Shown piece by piece: positions 23,600-35,389 of a stretch of 64,000 bases of DNA. The notes under the pieces were generated by a model that worked only from the letters and a program-made list of their open reading frames with translations, searched no databases and had not been told where the DNA came from. Position numbers and translations under genes: made by a program. The stretch is from Chara braunii (Eukaryota; Streptophyta; Charophyceae; Charales; Characeae), in the NCBI GenBank assembly GCA_003427395.1, contig BFEA01000021.1, forward strand, positions 4,586,233 to 4,650,232, written 5' to 3'. Position 1 is the first letter of the stretch. Each line of letters opens with the position of its first letter.

Positions 23600-23996
23600 T
23601 CCGACAGAGTCTCTCGTGCCTCATCGGGGGTGTCCTCGAGGGGGCTACGGGGAGGATGGAGGCGGTATTCAATCTTGTCCCGTGGGCATTGTTCTTGTTC
23701 TTGTCGTCTAAAACTTCTTCCACGTCCACATCCTCGGTAGGGTGCATGGCCAACATACGCAGCTTCTCCCGGAAGTACTCTTCCATCGCATCATCGCATT
23801 GCCTGAGATCCTTCCACGCCCCCCCCGACCTCCTTTTCATCCACCACCTCGGCGCAGCTCGTGGAAGAACACTGCAACCCATGGCACAGTAAACCTGAAC
23901 TGCAGCCTCGGTGATGGTCACGGTATCCAGCCCTTTGACCGAGACTTGACGAAGCGTCCTCCGCCGCGCGCAGATCTGCGCTCTCATTCTACCCAA
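23600..23996 (-). pseudogene. Harbinger transposase N-terminal fragment
   Basis: The minus-strand frame encodes RWWMKRRSGGAWKDLRQCDD followed by AMEEYFREKLRM, clearly homologous to the N-terminal part of the transposase at 55.3-56.0 kb (RWWIRRRTGGTWGDLRLCDD, then ATDEYYH). The helical part before it also matches. After KLRM the two diverge: instead of the helix leading to the DDE domain there is an acidic stretch, then a frameshift near 23650-23690 into the 39-codon repeats and glutamine-rich region. The DDE catalytic domain is absent. The fragment lies about 0.7 kb inside the terminal repeat at 24681-24700. Confidence 0.75.
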
Positions 23997-24000
23997 TGCC

Positions 24001-24680
24001 CTCTCCTACTGACAACGAAAGAGCACAACCATCTTCTCGATCGTCGTTAACTCCACATGTCCGTCGTCGCTTCCACCCTTCATCCGCATGTGTGTTGCAA
24101 TGCTCATGAACCATGAAAATACAACAGCCTACCAACTCGCCACAACCACGGTAACCTCAGCGCCAAGTCCCCCACGACGTTCCTCACGTGTGCTCGACTC
24201 AACACATACGCATAGCGGCATGCAGAGATTATGGCGATGGACCTTCGCGGGGCGCTCACAAATTTGTGAAGACGTACAAAACTCCATTGCGCCGCTGCAA
24301 ATGCCCGTTTCCACCATCGCGGATATGGACGCCACCTGGCCCGCGTCGCCGTCGTGACGTCCAGCACCCAATTTGAAATTTGACTTTCGAACGTGGACTC
24401 CGAGGTCCATTGCATTTTAAGAGTCTTTTTTTTTCCCGGTCGCCAGGGCTTTTCAAAATTTCCCGCCTTCGGCAGCTGGACCACACTGTAGCAAAACGAA
24501 CATCACCCAATGGACCAAGGCATTGCCCCCCCCCGCGGCTGACTATAATATTATGAAAATGGCCGCCGGCAGCCGAAAGGAATCATCCTTGGGAGACCAC
24601 ACCAAGGATAGGTGGAACGACGGCGGAAATTTCCTTCAAACCCCCCCAAGGAAACTTCCTTCGGCCCCGAGGACACCCCA
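24001..24680. other. Harbinger-type subterminal region, no gene
   Basis: No domain-bearing frame. From 24555 it contains repeated CCAAGG/CCTTGG and CCCCGAGG words and a GTTCCACCTATCCT block (inverted) that also occurs at 827-840, consistent with subterminal DNA of one Harbinger family. Confidence 0.5.
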
Positions 24681-24700
24681 AGGAGTGTCTAACGAGCCCC
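24681..24700. repeat. Harbinger-type terminal inverted repeat, right
   Basis: AGGAGTGTCTAACGAGCCCC, the exact inverted copy of 777-796, followed by TAT. Confidence 0.7.
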
Positions 24701-24794
24701 TATGTCAGACTGCTCACCACATTCGGTTTCCTAAATCGCCTCTGCACGACGGCTTGTGGATGGTGGTCGTCGGACCTCTCCACAAAACACCTTT

Positions 24795-24890
24795 CTTCTT
24801 TTTTTCATTACAAGAAAACTCAGGTCATTTGATCACGCACACCAAAAAGAGAGGCCGGGAAAACCGCAAGAAATAACCCGGGAGGAAAAA
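24795..24890 (-). repeat. Diverged LINE D-type 3' tail
   Basis: A short T-rich stretch is followed by sequence resembling the tails at 28309 and 38851. The hairpin arms CCGGG (24855-24859) and CCCGG (24877-24881) are kept, with GAGGCCGGG leading in. It is probably a 5'-truncated LINE copy. Confidence 0.45.
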
Positions 24891-25118
24891 ACGAAGTTTC
24901 CTAGGACCTTTATGACAGAAATGGCCAAAACCAGACCGCTATCCATTACCCGGCTTCGGCTAAGAACAATTGAAGAAAAAGAAAAGCTCAGAAACATTCA
25001 GAAAATGTGTGTCAACAAGCCTCCCAACCACAAATCAGATAGGTGAAACCTATTCAATCCACCTTCGACCACCACCAGCAATGCATTGGCTGTTTTCAGC
25101 ACGAACCGAAGCTCTTCC

Positions 25119-25352
25119 AGGCCTCATGCTCCCATCAGGCTAGGTTACAGAGTTGCACCACCTTGCTCCAGCACCGGCTAGCATTGCTTCAGTTAAAATC
25201 CCCGATGACCACTAAGACTGCCCCCGCAAACGGCCCCCCAGATCTCTCTACCAGGCCTCACGCCCCCACTAAGTTAGGTCATAGCGTCGCGCCACCTGGC
25301 TCCGCCTCCAGCCAGCGTTGCTCCAGCATCAGTCTTCGATGGCCACCGAATT
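25119..25352. repeat. Diverged two-copy tandem repeat of about 135 bp
   Basis: AGGCCTCATGCTCCCATCAG at 25119 and AGGCCTCACGCCCCCACTAA near 25254 begin two units sharing GTTGC/GTCGC-CACC-TGCTCC landmarks and ending CGATGACC / CGATGGCC. Confidence 0.65.
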
Positions 25353-26134
25353 TTCAACCACCCTATGAAGGATCACAAATGACTTGCCAGATATCACCTA
25401 TTCCTACAACCTCCTCGAGAGGCGAACCAAATGGAAAGAAATACTAAACTGGATGTCAGTATTCTTCGAGAGAGATCGCCCCTCCCTCCCCCTACCCCTC
25501 CCCCCTCAGCCCTACACTGCCTCCGCCAAGGCGAGTCTCCCGCTCTCCCTCGGCCCCAATATAGGACCAACCCTCTGCCCCACTTTCCCCAGGATCACGC
25601 AGTTCCCACCTAAAGCATGCCCCCCCACCCCTTGCCCATTTCTGCCTCCGCTGGGACTGATGTTGACCCGCACACCAGCCCCTGCCACAGAATAGGGCAA
25701 CCCCCTACTCCGCCCCTACCCTCTTGAGACATTCAACCCCCACCTTGTGATGCCCCTGCAAGATAGAGCTCCCCCCACCCCCTTCTTACCAGTCAGCCCT
25801 CCGGGAACGATCCGATCCAGCCGACTACAGTTATTAATGACACACTTACCAAAATGTCGATCGCAATTTGGAAAAGCGGGGCTTCTTCAAATATATGCAG
25901 TAACCCCCAAGAACACCCTACATCTTTAAGAACAACCCACTGAAGAAAGCGCAGAGCAGCAGTAAGACCATTACAATTGTTCCTCTGCCCCTTGCGCCAA
26001 TCAACTTTTGGCAGCTCCCACCATGTGCACGTATCACCCATTTAAAAGAAGCAACAACCTAATTAACGGAGAGATTCCGAAGTTTTAGGGTTCCAAGATT
26101 AGAAAATCCTGATAGAACTTTACTTGAGACATGT
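25353..26134. other. C-rich then AT-rich spacer, no gene seen
   Basis: 25460-25800 is pyrimidine- and proline-codon-rich low complexity. The rest has no frame with a recognisable domain. Confidence 0.5.
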
Positions 26135-26660
26135 AGAAATTATAGTCGAAATTCAAAGATACATAGTTGTAGAACAGATCCCTACGAATTATGTTGGCCA
26201 TTCAGAACGGATGATATATGTTTGTGTGTATGTGTGTACATGTAGATGAGAATACTTTACTCGCGACTTAGAAATTATAGTCGAAATTCAAGGACGTGTG
26301 TATGTGTGTACATGTAGATGAGAATTTGGCTGATCAGAAAATAGAAGGTAAATTGTAAGTTTTGTTTATAAGTGTGTAAGCACTAGATTAGAGCAAGAAT
26401 ATAGGACATTAGAAGATGCAAAATTAAAATTAGCGAAAACAATTGGAAAAGGCAGCCAATGTGAAGAGTGTCACACATGTTCGCACGAAATTCTCCTGCT
26501 CCATCGCCGCTGTCAGCAAAAACAATTTGAAAAGGTACCGAAGCGAGGAGCGAAGCAGCACCTCACATGTTAGCACAAAATTCTCCTACTCCATCGCCGC
26601 TGTCATTATTGTGCTGCTACCTGCAAACAGTTTAAAAAGGTAGAGGAAGCGAAGAGCGAT
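26135..26660. repeat. Cluster of short tandem duplications
   Basis: GAAATTATAGTCGAAATTCA occurs near 26135 and 26270. GTGTGTATGTGTGTACATGT occurs near 26224 and 26296. A unit of about 92 bp with AATTCTCCTRCTCCATCGCC occurs near 26489 and 26580, followed by an imperfect third partial unit. Confidence 0.75.
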
Positions 26661-28123
26661 TATTGCGCTGCTGCCTGCTTCCGTGTCTTTAACCGATGAA
26701 CCAGCTCAAATGAACGCCTGAAACCACCATCTCTTTATGATGCTCCAGCTTATAACAAGTCTCCCTCCTCCCACTCCGCATGAGAAGACACTCCTTACTT
26801 TCTGCCCCTGCTGCCCAACCAACCTCCACTAGATTCGCGCAGGGGCACAGGAGCAGGGCCACTACCATGCCCAAGATCTCATGAAGACTACCCTAGTCAC
26901 CACGACAACCCTCCCCTTCCTCTAGCGTGTCAACCCGCGACACCACATAAACGAAGCACGGAGCAAGAGACCTCTTCAGCCTAGGTTATCAAGGCTGGAA
27001 GAACCCTCAGCCGAAGCATCCCATTGATGGCCGCGCCAAACAAATATCGATCGAACCTCACACCATCGCCTGCCGCCGTAACCCCTTGCCCACATCAACT
27101 CCTCAATATTCCCTCGCAGGGAGCCGCGCCGACGAGACGCCACCAACTCACAGACTGGCTCATGTCGATAGCGGAGCGGCGTGGCGCTTCCGGTTGCGTC
27201 GCGCCGCTCTTCAAAGAAAAAGCGCCTCAGGCCTGAAAAAAACAAAAAGAAAAAATCCTTCTGGAAAGTGCACAGCTTCACGAATCGAAAAAAAAAAAAA
27301 AAGAACTTTCTGGGGCACGGTTCCACTAGCAACCGAGTAAGGTATATTGTCGCACGGCGACACCTGTGGGACGTCCGGGGGACATCCACCAGCCGTTGCT
27401 GCATCGAAATCCGAGGGTAGCAAAATAAAGATGTTTGTATATTTAAAATTTGTGTTTTAATTTACTTTTTCTTGTTTTTTTTTTTTTGGTGAATAACAGG
27501 ATGTGGGGAAAAGAAATACCAAGTCTGTTTTTGATTGGTGGTTGTCGGAAAGAAAAAAAAAAATCAAGTACTCTAAGTCGTTCGTATTGACCGTGCTTTC
27601 TTTTCCGGTCAATAGAAAGCCCCTCGAGTACTTCATTTCTTTCTCAAAATATAAGGACTTCACGCTTGAACATGGGAACCGTCACAGGAGGCAGTCCCGT
27701 CGGGCACACTAAGGGACTCCACTCCCTCTCTGTGGTACGTGAGACTCGGACTGCAATCGTCATGTAGCACTTGTCATAGGTGCACCCTCAGGCAATAAAG
27801 AAAGGTGGAAGAAGTGAATCTGGCTACGTTCTGCGAGGGATACATTCATCCACTGTCCATTCTACTGTTCAAGAAGATGGCACAACCTTTTGCAGCACTT
27901 CCAAAGGTCGGGCTCGTCCCCACCTTGGGACTTGAGAAGTCACCACTTTAATTTTCTTTTTTCTCTTTTCTTCGTTTTTCTGGAGTGTCGCAGGCGTCGC
28001 ACTAGGCCATGACTCGTGTGCTAGTGGAACCGTGCCGCTGGAGAGTGCAAAGCTTCACGAATCAAGATCAGGCAGACTATTTTTTTTTTTTTCACTTTTT
28101 TGTAGAAGACATATTGTGGCGGG
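26661..28123. other. No supportable gene; inverted and direct repeats
   Basis: A perfect 17-bp inverted pair lies at 27314-27330 (GGCACGGTTCCACTAGC) and 28020-28036. Next to both arms is a direct repeat AGTGCAMAGCTTCACGAATC (27267, 28043), and A or T tracts occur at 27287-27301 and 28080-28092. This suggests a roughly 0.75-kb foldback or solo-terminal structure, but the ends are not definable. Confidence 0.4.
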
Positions 28124-28274
28124 TAAGGGTCTGATCCCACCACTACACTACAGCCCAGTTAGTGTACTTTTCAGATCCCACCAGTTTCCGACGTCGGCGT
28201 GACCGCCGAAATATTTTGCCTTACTTTCGTTTGGGTGTGTCGTGGCAGCACATCCACCAAGGAGGCAAACGTAG

Positions 28275-28288
28275 TCACTACAACTTTT
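28275..28288. repeat. LINE D target-site duplication, left
   Basis: TCACTACAACTTTT, with the last T's merging into the LINE poly-T tract. The partner is at 35376-35389. Confidence 0.88.
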
Positions 28289-28759
28289 TTTTTTTTTTTT
28301 TTTTTTTTGCTTCAAAAATCCATTATAAGGTCAAATCGAGGCCGGGGAAACCTCACAATTCAACCCGGAGTTATCCTGGCAGCATCAGCCACTTTAGCTT
28401 ACGAGGGAGCGCTCGCCATGGCCGAGTAAAACTCTAGGAACAGGAGGCCAAACCTAGGCCGCTGTCCTGAAAAACTCAGCCTCCACCCAACAAACATAGT
28501 CACAGACCAACAAAACCAAACAACCCAAAAAACCATTAAAAAGCAACTGCAAACCAAAGAAAGGACAAAAACAAAGGAAAAACCTAAACCCAATCCACCT
28601 AGTCTCCTACACCTAAGATAGCACTACAACGTGCATAAACCCGCCTACTGTCGGCGGGTGGGTACTGGACCTTGACCAAGCAGCACTCCCACCACTTATC
28701 AGACCGACTGCCTTCCTCCTGCGGAATGAGAACCGAGTGCCCAGGTATGTACCACTCTT
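28289..28759 (-). repeat. LINE D 3' UTR and tail
   Basis: The T tract is followed by a block similar to 38851-38935, with hairpin arms CCGGG (28342-28346) and CCCGG (28364-28368). The remainder of the UTR is AC-rich without frames. Confidence 0.7.
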
Positions 28760-31700
28760 CTACTTGGCCCAAAACCAATCGTCCAATTTCATCTTTCCAT
28801 CTTCAAGCTTAACTAGTGTTCCATCTAGGCCCCAGGTTTCGCCAAACCATTTGGTTGGTTTCCCCCGGGCCTTCCTCCTCCAGTCAGCCTGGATGGTCTG
28901 ACGGAAAGAACATCGGAAGGTACTACGAATCTCTTTGTTTGTCATCTCCCTTTCGAGGAAAATCCGCAGATTTCGTTCCTTCCAAATCACCAGGCATCCA
29001 ACGGCACGAGCAACCTGTGCTATATAGCCCCAGCCTTTTCGCAAGTCCAGGCGATCTGGAAGACCCCCTAATAAAACCCATTCCCTGTTCCATTCCAGTT
29101 CATTATTGGAGATTCACCTCCAATGATCCTGCCACCAATCCCAGATTCGCTTGGAAGCTGGGCAATCATACCATAAATGAGTCATAGATTCAAAAGCCCA
29201 TTTACAGCAACAACATGTCATATCTATCCTCAGGCCTCTTTGAACCAAATTCACCGCAGGAGTAGCCATTAATGATAACAACCACAAGTTAGCAGCCAGC
29301 CTAGGATTTGGGGCTATATCCAGCTGAGTCCAACATTTCTTGAGAGCCCTCCGAATAAGATCCTCGTCACAGTCCAGCACCTGTAACCATCTTGCAGTGG
29401 CCACATCCAACGGGGAGTGAGTGCCTTCGCCTGCCTGGTAGCCTTGAGCTACTGTGTACTGATATAAAGGGCGGTCATCCCCTCCCTAATTTAGGGCCTT
29501 CTACCCCCACATCTTCAGGTCAAGACGCAAGTTCAAGATTGGCGTTCCCTGGGCCATCATCATCACAGCTTTCCCATACTCTCGTCTGTGCAAGGTAAGC
29601 AGATAACGAAGGATGGGACACATCCTCCAGCTGGGACAGAGATCCCAAAGTATTCTGGTCCCTCCCTTCCCAGCATTCAAATGTCCTTTTCCCTGAGTAC
29701 TCGAAACCCGACAACTTCCAAAAAGTTGATTGGCCCGCAAAAAGATCTACATACCAAGTACCAGGAGGGTCAACACCTTCTGGACTTAGTATATAAGTCC
29801 ACTGTGCCGGGATAGCTGTGATTAATTCCCGTTAATCTTTCCTCCACAAACCAAACTGGGCCTAGCTTACTTCTAAGAGCCGAAGGAGATATCCATTGAT
29901 TTTCAACATCATTCCATATATCTGCAATTCTGAGAACCCCTTTCTCAATCCAGCTTCTCCCAAAACTCTGTCGGGCGGAGTCCGCTGGAAACCAAGAACC
30001 ATCAGCTTTACGAATACTTGGGTTCTCAAATAGTGGCTGCAATAATACCTCAGTTTTTGTTGAGGGTTGTAGCCAAGAGTTTGGCTGTAAAGTCTTCCAA
30101 GCCTTTATCACAACTTTCCAGAACTCAGATTTGACAGCTCTGTTTTGGTAAGAGCGGAGCAGCATACATAGCCATACATCAGATGGCCTTTTCAGGTTCC
30201 ATTTAAAAGCCAGTATGGTTTCAGCTAGAGCAACCCAGTGTTCGCCTTCCGGAGCACATATAGCCCGGATAATCCATCGAACTAACATAGCAGAACTCTT
30301 CCTTTGGGGGTCAATCAAACCCAGACCCCCCTCCAATTTTGGAAAGCACAACAGCTCCCACGCAACTTTGGAGAGAAAGCCCTCATCATCTCCTGCAAAC
30401 GGTTTCCAAATAAATTTAGTTGTTCTTCTCCTAATTACAGAGCACAAACTCTTACTCAGGGATCTAACTACAACAACGGGCCAAAGGAGAGCAAAAAGCG
30501 CACTGTTTGTCACCAACACTCGGCCGTAAATGGATAGGTGAGGGGCTTTACCCCACGTGGAGATTCTCTGCATGGTACGTTAAAGTAGGATACCTTCCTG
30601 ATCAACAGAGCATGACAAGAGGGAGACCTGAACACCCAAGAACCGTTCAGAGGAATCTGCTTTGATTCGTTTCCTACCCCACTTCACCGCAGGAGTGAAT
30701 TGATCCGGCAAAAAGAAGACTGATTTTGACCAGTTGACAGAAGCTTCTGAGAGCTTAGAGTATTCATCCAGGCATCCTTTAAGTGCATTCATGGACCTCT
30801 CTGTATTAGCCGAGATAGCAAACAGGTCATCGGCCAAACCCTTGACCTTACACTGAGAGATTCCTGTGTAGAGACCGGTGATCGACTGTTGTGCCCTAAC
30901 ATTGCACAGGAGGTTTTCCATCTGAAGGACAAATAACAGGGGAGTCAATGGACATCCCTGTCGTAAGGACTGCGTAAGTGAGAAAGACTCGGATTTGTAG
31001 CCATTAACCATTACCGCAGCGGTTGACATCGAGTAAAGGGACCCAACCCATTTGCATAGATTAACACCAAAGCCCACATGTTTCAGGGTGGAGAGGACAT
31101 ACGTCCAATTCACCCTGTCGTACACTTTTTCTAGATCTAACATTAAAACTGCAACGTCAGCTTTGGTGGATTCACGTATTCCAGTGCCTCAATAGCAGTC
31201 ACGATGTTATCAAAGATCGACCGCCCTTGAACATAGGCGGCCTGATCTCTGTCAACCAAAGAGGGGAGGTAACGTCCCAAGCGACGAGCCAACACTTTGG
31301 CTCGTAGCTTGTAGGATACATTCGAAACAGAAATAGGGCGCCAATTTCTAACCTCAGACCTGTCCCTTTTCTTGTATAACAGGGAAATAATCCCATTGCG
31401 CATGCCTTTCGAAAGTTGTCCTCCTACAAGCATTTGGTTATAAATATCAATCAACTCATCTTTCACTTCGTCCCATATAACCAAATAAACTTCCACAGGA
31501 AGGCCATCATCCCCTGGCGCTTTGCCGTGTGCCATGGCCTGTAGGGCTTCCCATGCTTCCTCGGTAGTAACCGGTCGATCCATATCTAACCTACCTGGTA
31601 CAGATAGTCTGGCCTTGTATTCAGACCAGTGAAAAGATTCCTCAGTAAGATCCTTATTGATCTCCTCATTTGGTCTTCTTGTTGTGAGGATATCACGATA

Positions 31701-32951
31701 ATATAGAGCAGCGTAATCACACAGATTCCTCTGATCTCGTGCAACAGGCAAATCATGATCAAACGGATGAGATAGCTCTCCCATAATCTGAGTCAGTCTC
31801 TTTGGCAACAGTTTCTGAAACGAATCCCTAGTCATACAATCATACACAGCAATCCCCTTAACTCTTAACCTCTCCATCCAAACATCTGATTGCTCTTGTT
31901 GGAATGCATCCCATGCGGCCATATGGCGTTCCCTAATAGGACTCCAAACCAGGTTAGAAACAGGATGCAGACTCATCCGAAATTCAGCATATTCCACTTT
32001 CTTCTTTAAGGCCTCCTCCCGTTGGTTCCTATCTGCTGCTAAAATTCGGGAAAAGATACTGAGATGCTTGGAGAAAATACGAGAACCAGATTCCCACCAG
32101 GCCTCTTTGGATTCAAACAAATCTCTGTTCCTTTTCCAATCCACCCAAAACCTGTGCATCCACTCGACTACTCCCGGATTTTTTAGCATTTGAGTGTTGA
32201 CCCGGAAATACCCCGGGCCCCTATCCAATTTAAGCGCGTTGAGGGTGGCAACTACTGGCTTATGGTCCGAGATTGGATTCGAGGACTCAATAATATCTGC
32301 CATAGCATTCCAAACTGGTGGTGAAAACAGAAAGAAATCCAGCCTTCGTTGGATAGCACCACGGCCCTCTCGAATGTTCGATGTCCATGTGAAGCCAGGA
32401 CTATTCGGATGGAGAAGGCAAAAAGGTTCAATAAGATCAAGGGCAGCCATAAGGTCAGTCAAGGCTTTAACGTCTCTGCCCTTTCTGATCCCTTCATGAG
32501 TATCCAGGGAAACATTCCAATCTCCTGACATAATCGTATTCTCACACTCAGGAAAGAACAGCGGAAGGTCGGAGGAAAAGGATTCCCTCTCAGCACAGCA
32601 GTTAGGGGCATACACAGAAGCAATAACCCATTCCCTTTCATCCATCCAGATCTTAATCCATGACCACCTTCCCCATAGATCAGCCCCAAAATCAACAATT
32701 TCTGCATTGAGGTTACGATGAATCAGAATAGCAACCCCCCCTTTAGACCCTCTCGCCGGAGACCATATTTGGGGACCATCCCACCAATTCCCCAATTCAA
32801 GGATCTTACTCTCGGATAACTTGGTTTCCTGAAGACGGATAATATCAATCTTCTGATCATGGGCCCAACTGTTTAAGCGAACCTTTTTGTTCCTACCGTT
32901 GGCATCACCCAATCCGCGGATATTCCAAGTGGCAATCTTAATTTTGCCCAT
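28760..32951 (-). pseudogene. LINE D ORF2: APE endonuclease, RT and zf-RVT
   Basis: Starts at ATG 32949-32951. The endonuclease has ATWNIRGLGD, catalytic Glu in LQETKL, SGDWN, and SDHKPVV near 32.25 kb. The RT starts with APGDDGLPVE, YKKRDRSEVRNWRPIS and QGRSIFDN. A single frameshift near 31170 precedes motif A (LDLEKVYDRVNW), and motif B (SLRQGCPLTP) and motif C (LADD) are intact. An in-frame TAA at 30580-30582 interrupts the thumb region, which then continues in the same frame to 29770. After a degenerate stretch (29.4-29.77 kb, frameshifted) a zinc finger follows (CCCC plus HLWYDC, near 29.2 kb), then an end at 28760. Closely related to LINE E at 62.4-64 kb by shared connector motifs, and more distant from LINE AC and B. 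Confidence 0.9.
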
Positions 32952-33014
32952 CCCCTGGGAGAGCACCCGTCTGTTGGATTAGGGAAGGGTCTGATTGTTG
33001 AGGCCAAGCCTCAA

Positions 33015-35027
33015 TCAACGCATTCCGAAGAAAGGTTGAATCCAATTTTTTGTCCTTCTGAGGTCAGACAAAAATTCGGCCGTTAGGGAAGGGAGGACTT
33101 TGATCCTTCTGAGGTCAACTTTCCTAGCTTCGATGAGCCATGCAAGTGGGATTAATCTCAATCCCTCTCGTTCTAGCTGCTCTAATTGCCCAGGGAGAAA
33201 ACTGGCGTCGAACAGCGGAGCGAAGAATTTCACCCGACTCCCGGCAGTCTCAACAATAAAACGAGGCATAGAGATTTCGGTGATAATACGAAGCAAGAAA
33301 CGCCGTTGATACAAGTTACGTGCAAGAGATTCAGAGGCATGTGGCATGGGGGATTCCGGGCAAGAGAGATTAGAGAGGACTGGGTGACCGTCAGCTCCAG
33401 CCCACGCAATAACCCAACAAGACTACCTAACTTTCGTACAGACAATCGGGAGGAGTCTCGTATCCACACTGGTCTGACCTCTAACGAGAGCGTCCATTCG
33501 AGAACGCGCTGACTTTCGCTTACCTGCAGATCCAGTGAGCGTGTGACAAACAGAACGAATAGAGCCCTCATTCGAGCTACCTGAGCCTTCCGCATGCAAA
33601 GTATCCACTCGAATCTCCACTCCATCTCCATCACTAAGACGTCGATGTTTCCCTGGTGATTCGCCTCTCACTCGGCTGGCCCCTTGAGCAGACGAAGCTG
33701 CCGGAGTCGAAGAATTACCGGCATCTCCTTGTGCTCTCGCAACAGGCGTACTCAGCTGCCCGTATGGCCACGACGTGAATGCATGCAGGTTAGTAAACAG
33801 CGGGTTCGCACTGAAAAACTGGTCCAGAGTGGTTCCCTGTCGTTGCTGTAGGAATGGATGCTGCGGCAGGTTTTGAAGATACGCGGCCCAGGCCGCATTC
33901 GTGGCTGGGTTCATCAGACCCAACTCCCCCTGTTGCACATTCGCGTTGACCCCTGCAGCAGGCTGAGGACTAAAGATCAGGTTCGCTCTCAACATCGTAG
34001 CACCCTGATTACTGACGACGACGTTCTGGTTGCTGGCTGCACCTTGAGGTTGCTGGGCTACCGCACCTGGATGACTGAGGGGGGCTTGGTATAGTGGTCG
34101 AGCAGCTCCTAACCCGGAGGTAGCCGAAGCCTGAGAATTATTGTTGACGACCAATCTGCCACCTCCTTGTGTTCTCCGACCAGGGCGTCTGCACGTTGCT
34201 TCTGTATGAAAGAACGTACGACAACGCCTGCACCAATCTGTATTTGCGTCCGCCAATCTCACCTCCAGAGTATCTCCTTGGTGGGTCTGTATCAGCAGCT
34301 TGTCTTTCATATTATTCCTCTTATCTGGATCGATGTCGAAGCGCATATTAACCAACTTCGGATCCGACTCGTCCGCCTCCGGAGTGTGCACCTTGAAAAT
34401 CCTTCCAACAGCTCTCTCCACATGGTTATACAAAAACACTTTCTCCTCCAACGGCACACTGACAGCCACTACCCAGAATATGTTCTCTTCAATTGTTCTT
34501 CGCCAGTCCCTGACTTCTCCCCTTGTCATCCTTGGTTTAAAGTCTGTTCGGTATGTAACGTCGCCCAAGTCGATGTAGTCCGTCTTCTTGTTCAGCATCC
34601 AGTCAGTGATGCTTTGTACTCTAGGGACATACGAGACCACATTCGGGCTCTCCACCTTGATTCGGCCTCTCTTGAATTCAGCGCCGAAGGTATCATCTCA
34701 AATCCAGCCATCTTCGTACGCCCAAATAACGTCTTCTTTCACCTTCTTAGGTAGAAACCTAGCACCATCCTTGAAGATGACAGTGACTGTCCTTGTCTTC
34801 AACCACTTAACCTTCACTTCGTCAATCTGATTGTTAAGAACAAACCTCACCTCCCTACCATCAACTTCCATGGACCCTCCATCAATCTCTGTAGGAAGGA
34901 TACCTTCCTCGTAACAGGCGCGGACCATCTCCGAAATCAGTTCTTCCTCCAGACGGTAGTCATTCGGAACTTGTCCTCTTGCGTCCCCCTGTCCAGGAGG
35001 GGGGGCGGGAGGTGGTTCAACCTCCAT
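33015..35027 (-). pseudogene. LINE D ORF1: gag-like protein with CCHC knuckle
   Basis: The ATG at 35025-35027 opens a frame of 671 codons containing two internal stops in the same frame: TGA at 34698-34700 and TAG at 33423-33425. The true ORF1 end may be either the TAG or the stop at 33015-33017. The protein starts with an acidic/proline-rich segment, has a globular domain with basic and aromatic residues, then a classic CCHC knuckle (CRRCRTFFHTEATC, CX2CX4HX4C) near 34.23 kb, and a Gln/Ala/Ser-rich C-terminal region. This arrangement is usual for plant LINE ORF1 RNA-binding proteins. ORF2 follows in the same reading frame after about 60 bp. Confidence 0.82.
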
Positions 35028-35375
35028 TGACCCAACTTGAAGAAGTTAATCAGAGCTGAGATAAGCACACAGGGTGATACGCTAGAACAGTCGTAGAGGT
35101 GAGATAGAACAATCGTTAAAAGCAAAAACATAGACCAAAGAAGGACGGAGGGGAAAGAGGGGGGGGACTCCGGGCGAATCTCTGACCGCTAACACCATCA
35201 ACTATGGCGAAGCCATAGCTCTTCGTCAACACGAAGCACCACGAGATGTTCACCACGGTTCAGGGTTCCACGGTGGAGCCTATGCCGCCGGTGAGGCCCG
35301 CCGAAAGGCCGGCAGCGCTAGAGCCGAGGGCGCAGCACCAGCGTTAGCGCTATTTCGCGAATCGGTGTCACCGAT
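35028..35375 (-). promoter_or_regulatory. LINE D 5' UTR (internal promoter expected)
   Basis: Leader between the defined 5' end (35375) and the ORF1 start codon. It is GC-rich with short palindromes such as GAATCGGTGTCACCGATTC at 35360-35378. LINEs usually initiate transcription from such leaders; no specific promoter motif is recognisable, so function is inferred from position only. Confidence 0.45.
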
Positions 35376-35389
35376 TCACTACAACTTTT
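35376..35389. repeat. LINE D target-site duplication, right
   Basis: TCACTACAACTTTT, identical to 28275-28288. Confidence 0.88.

Larger units (their letters stand above)
777..24700. mobile_element. Putative composite PIF/Harbinger element carrying nested LINEs
   Basis: The 20-bp end GGGGCTCGTTAGACACTCCT at 777-796 is exactly matched in inverted orientation at 24681-24700, and both ends are flanked on the outside by TAT. Both subterminal regions repeat a CCTYGGGG word and share a GTTCCACCTATCCT block. A Harbinger transposase N-terminal fragment lies about 700 bp inside the right end, the position it has in the complete element at 47.6-56.3 kb. Removing LINE AC and LINE B would leave roughly 5.4 kb. 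I infer one old Harbinger copy expanded by LINE insertion. Two separate solo ends of one family is the alternative, because TAT is not the usual TWA target and the left half shows no Myb-like gene. Confidence 0.42.
28289..35375 (-). mobile_element. LINE D: near full-length LINE on the minus strand
   Basis: Perfect 14-bp target-site duplications (28275-28288 and 35376-35389) define a 7.09-kb insertion. In transcription order it has a 5' UTR of about 350 bp, ORF1 (35027 to 33015), ORF2 (32951 to 28760), a 3' UTR with a clade-specific hairpin, and poly-A (T tract to 28308). ORF1 and the first two thirds of ORF2 are damaged only by three in-frame stops and one frameshift, with more breaks in the last third. 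It is the best-preserved LINE here and probably the youngest large insertion. Confidence 0.9.

Noticed and set aside
34698-34700. Stop-codon reassignment or readthrough in LINE D ORF1
   Set aside because: TGA, TAG and TAA all occur as internal stops in LINE D and frameshifts are also present, so ordinary decay explains them.
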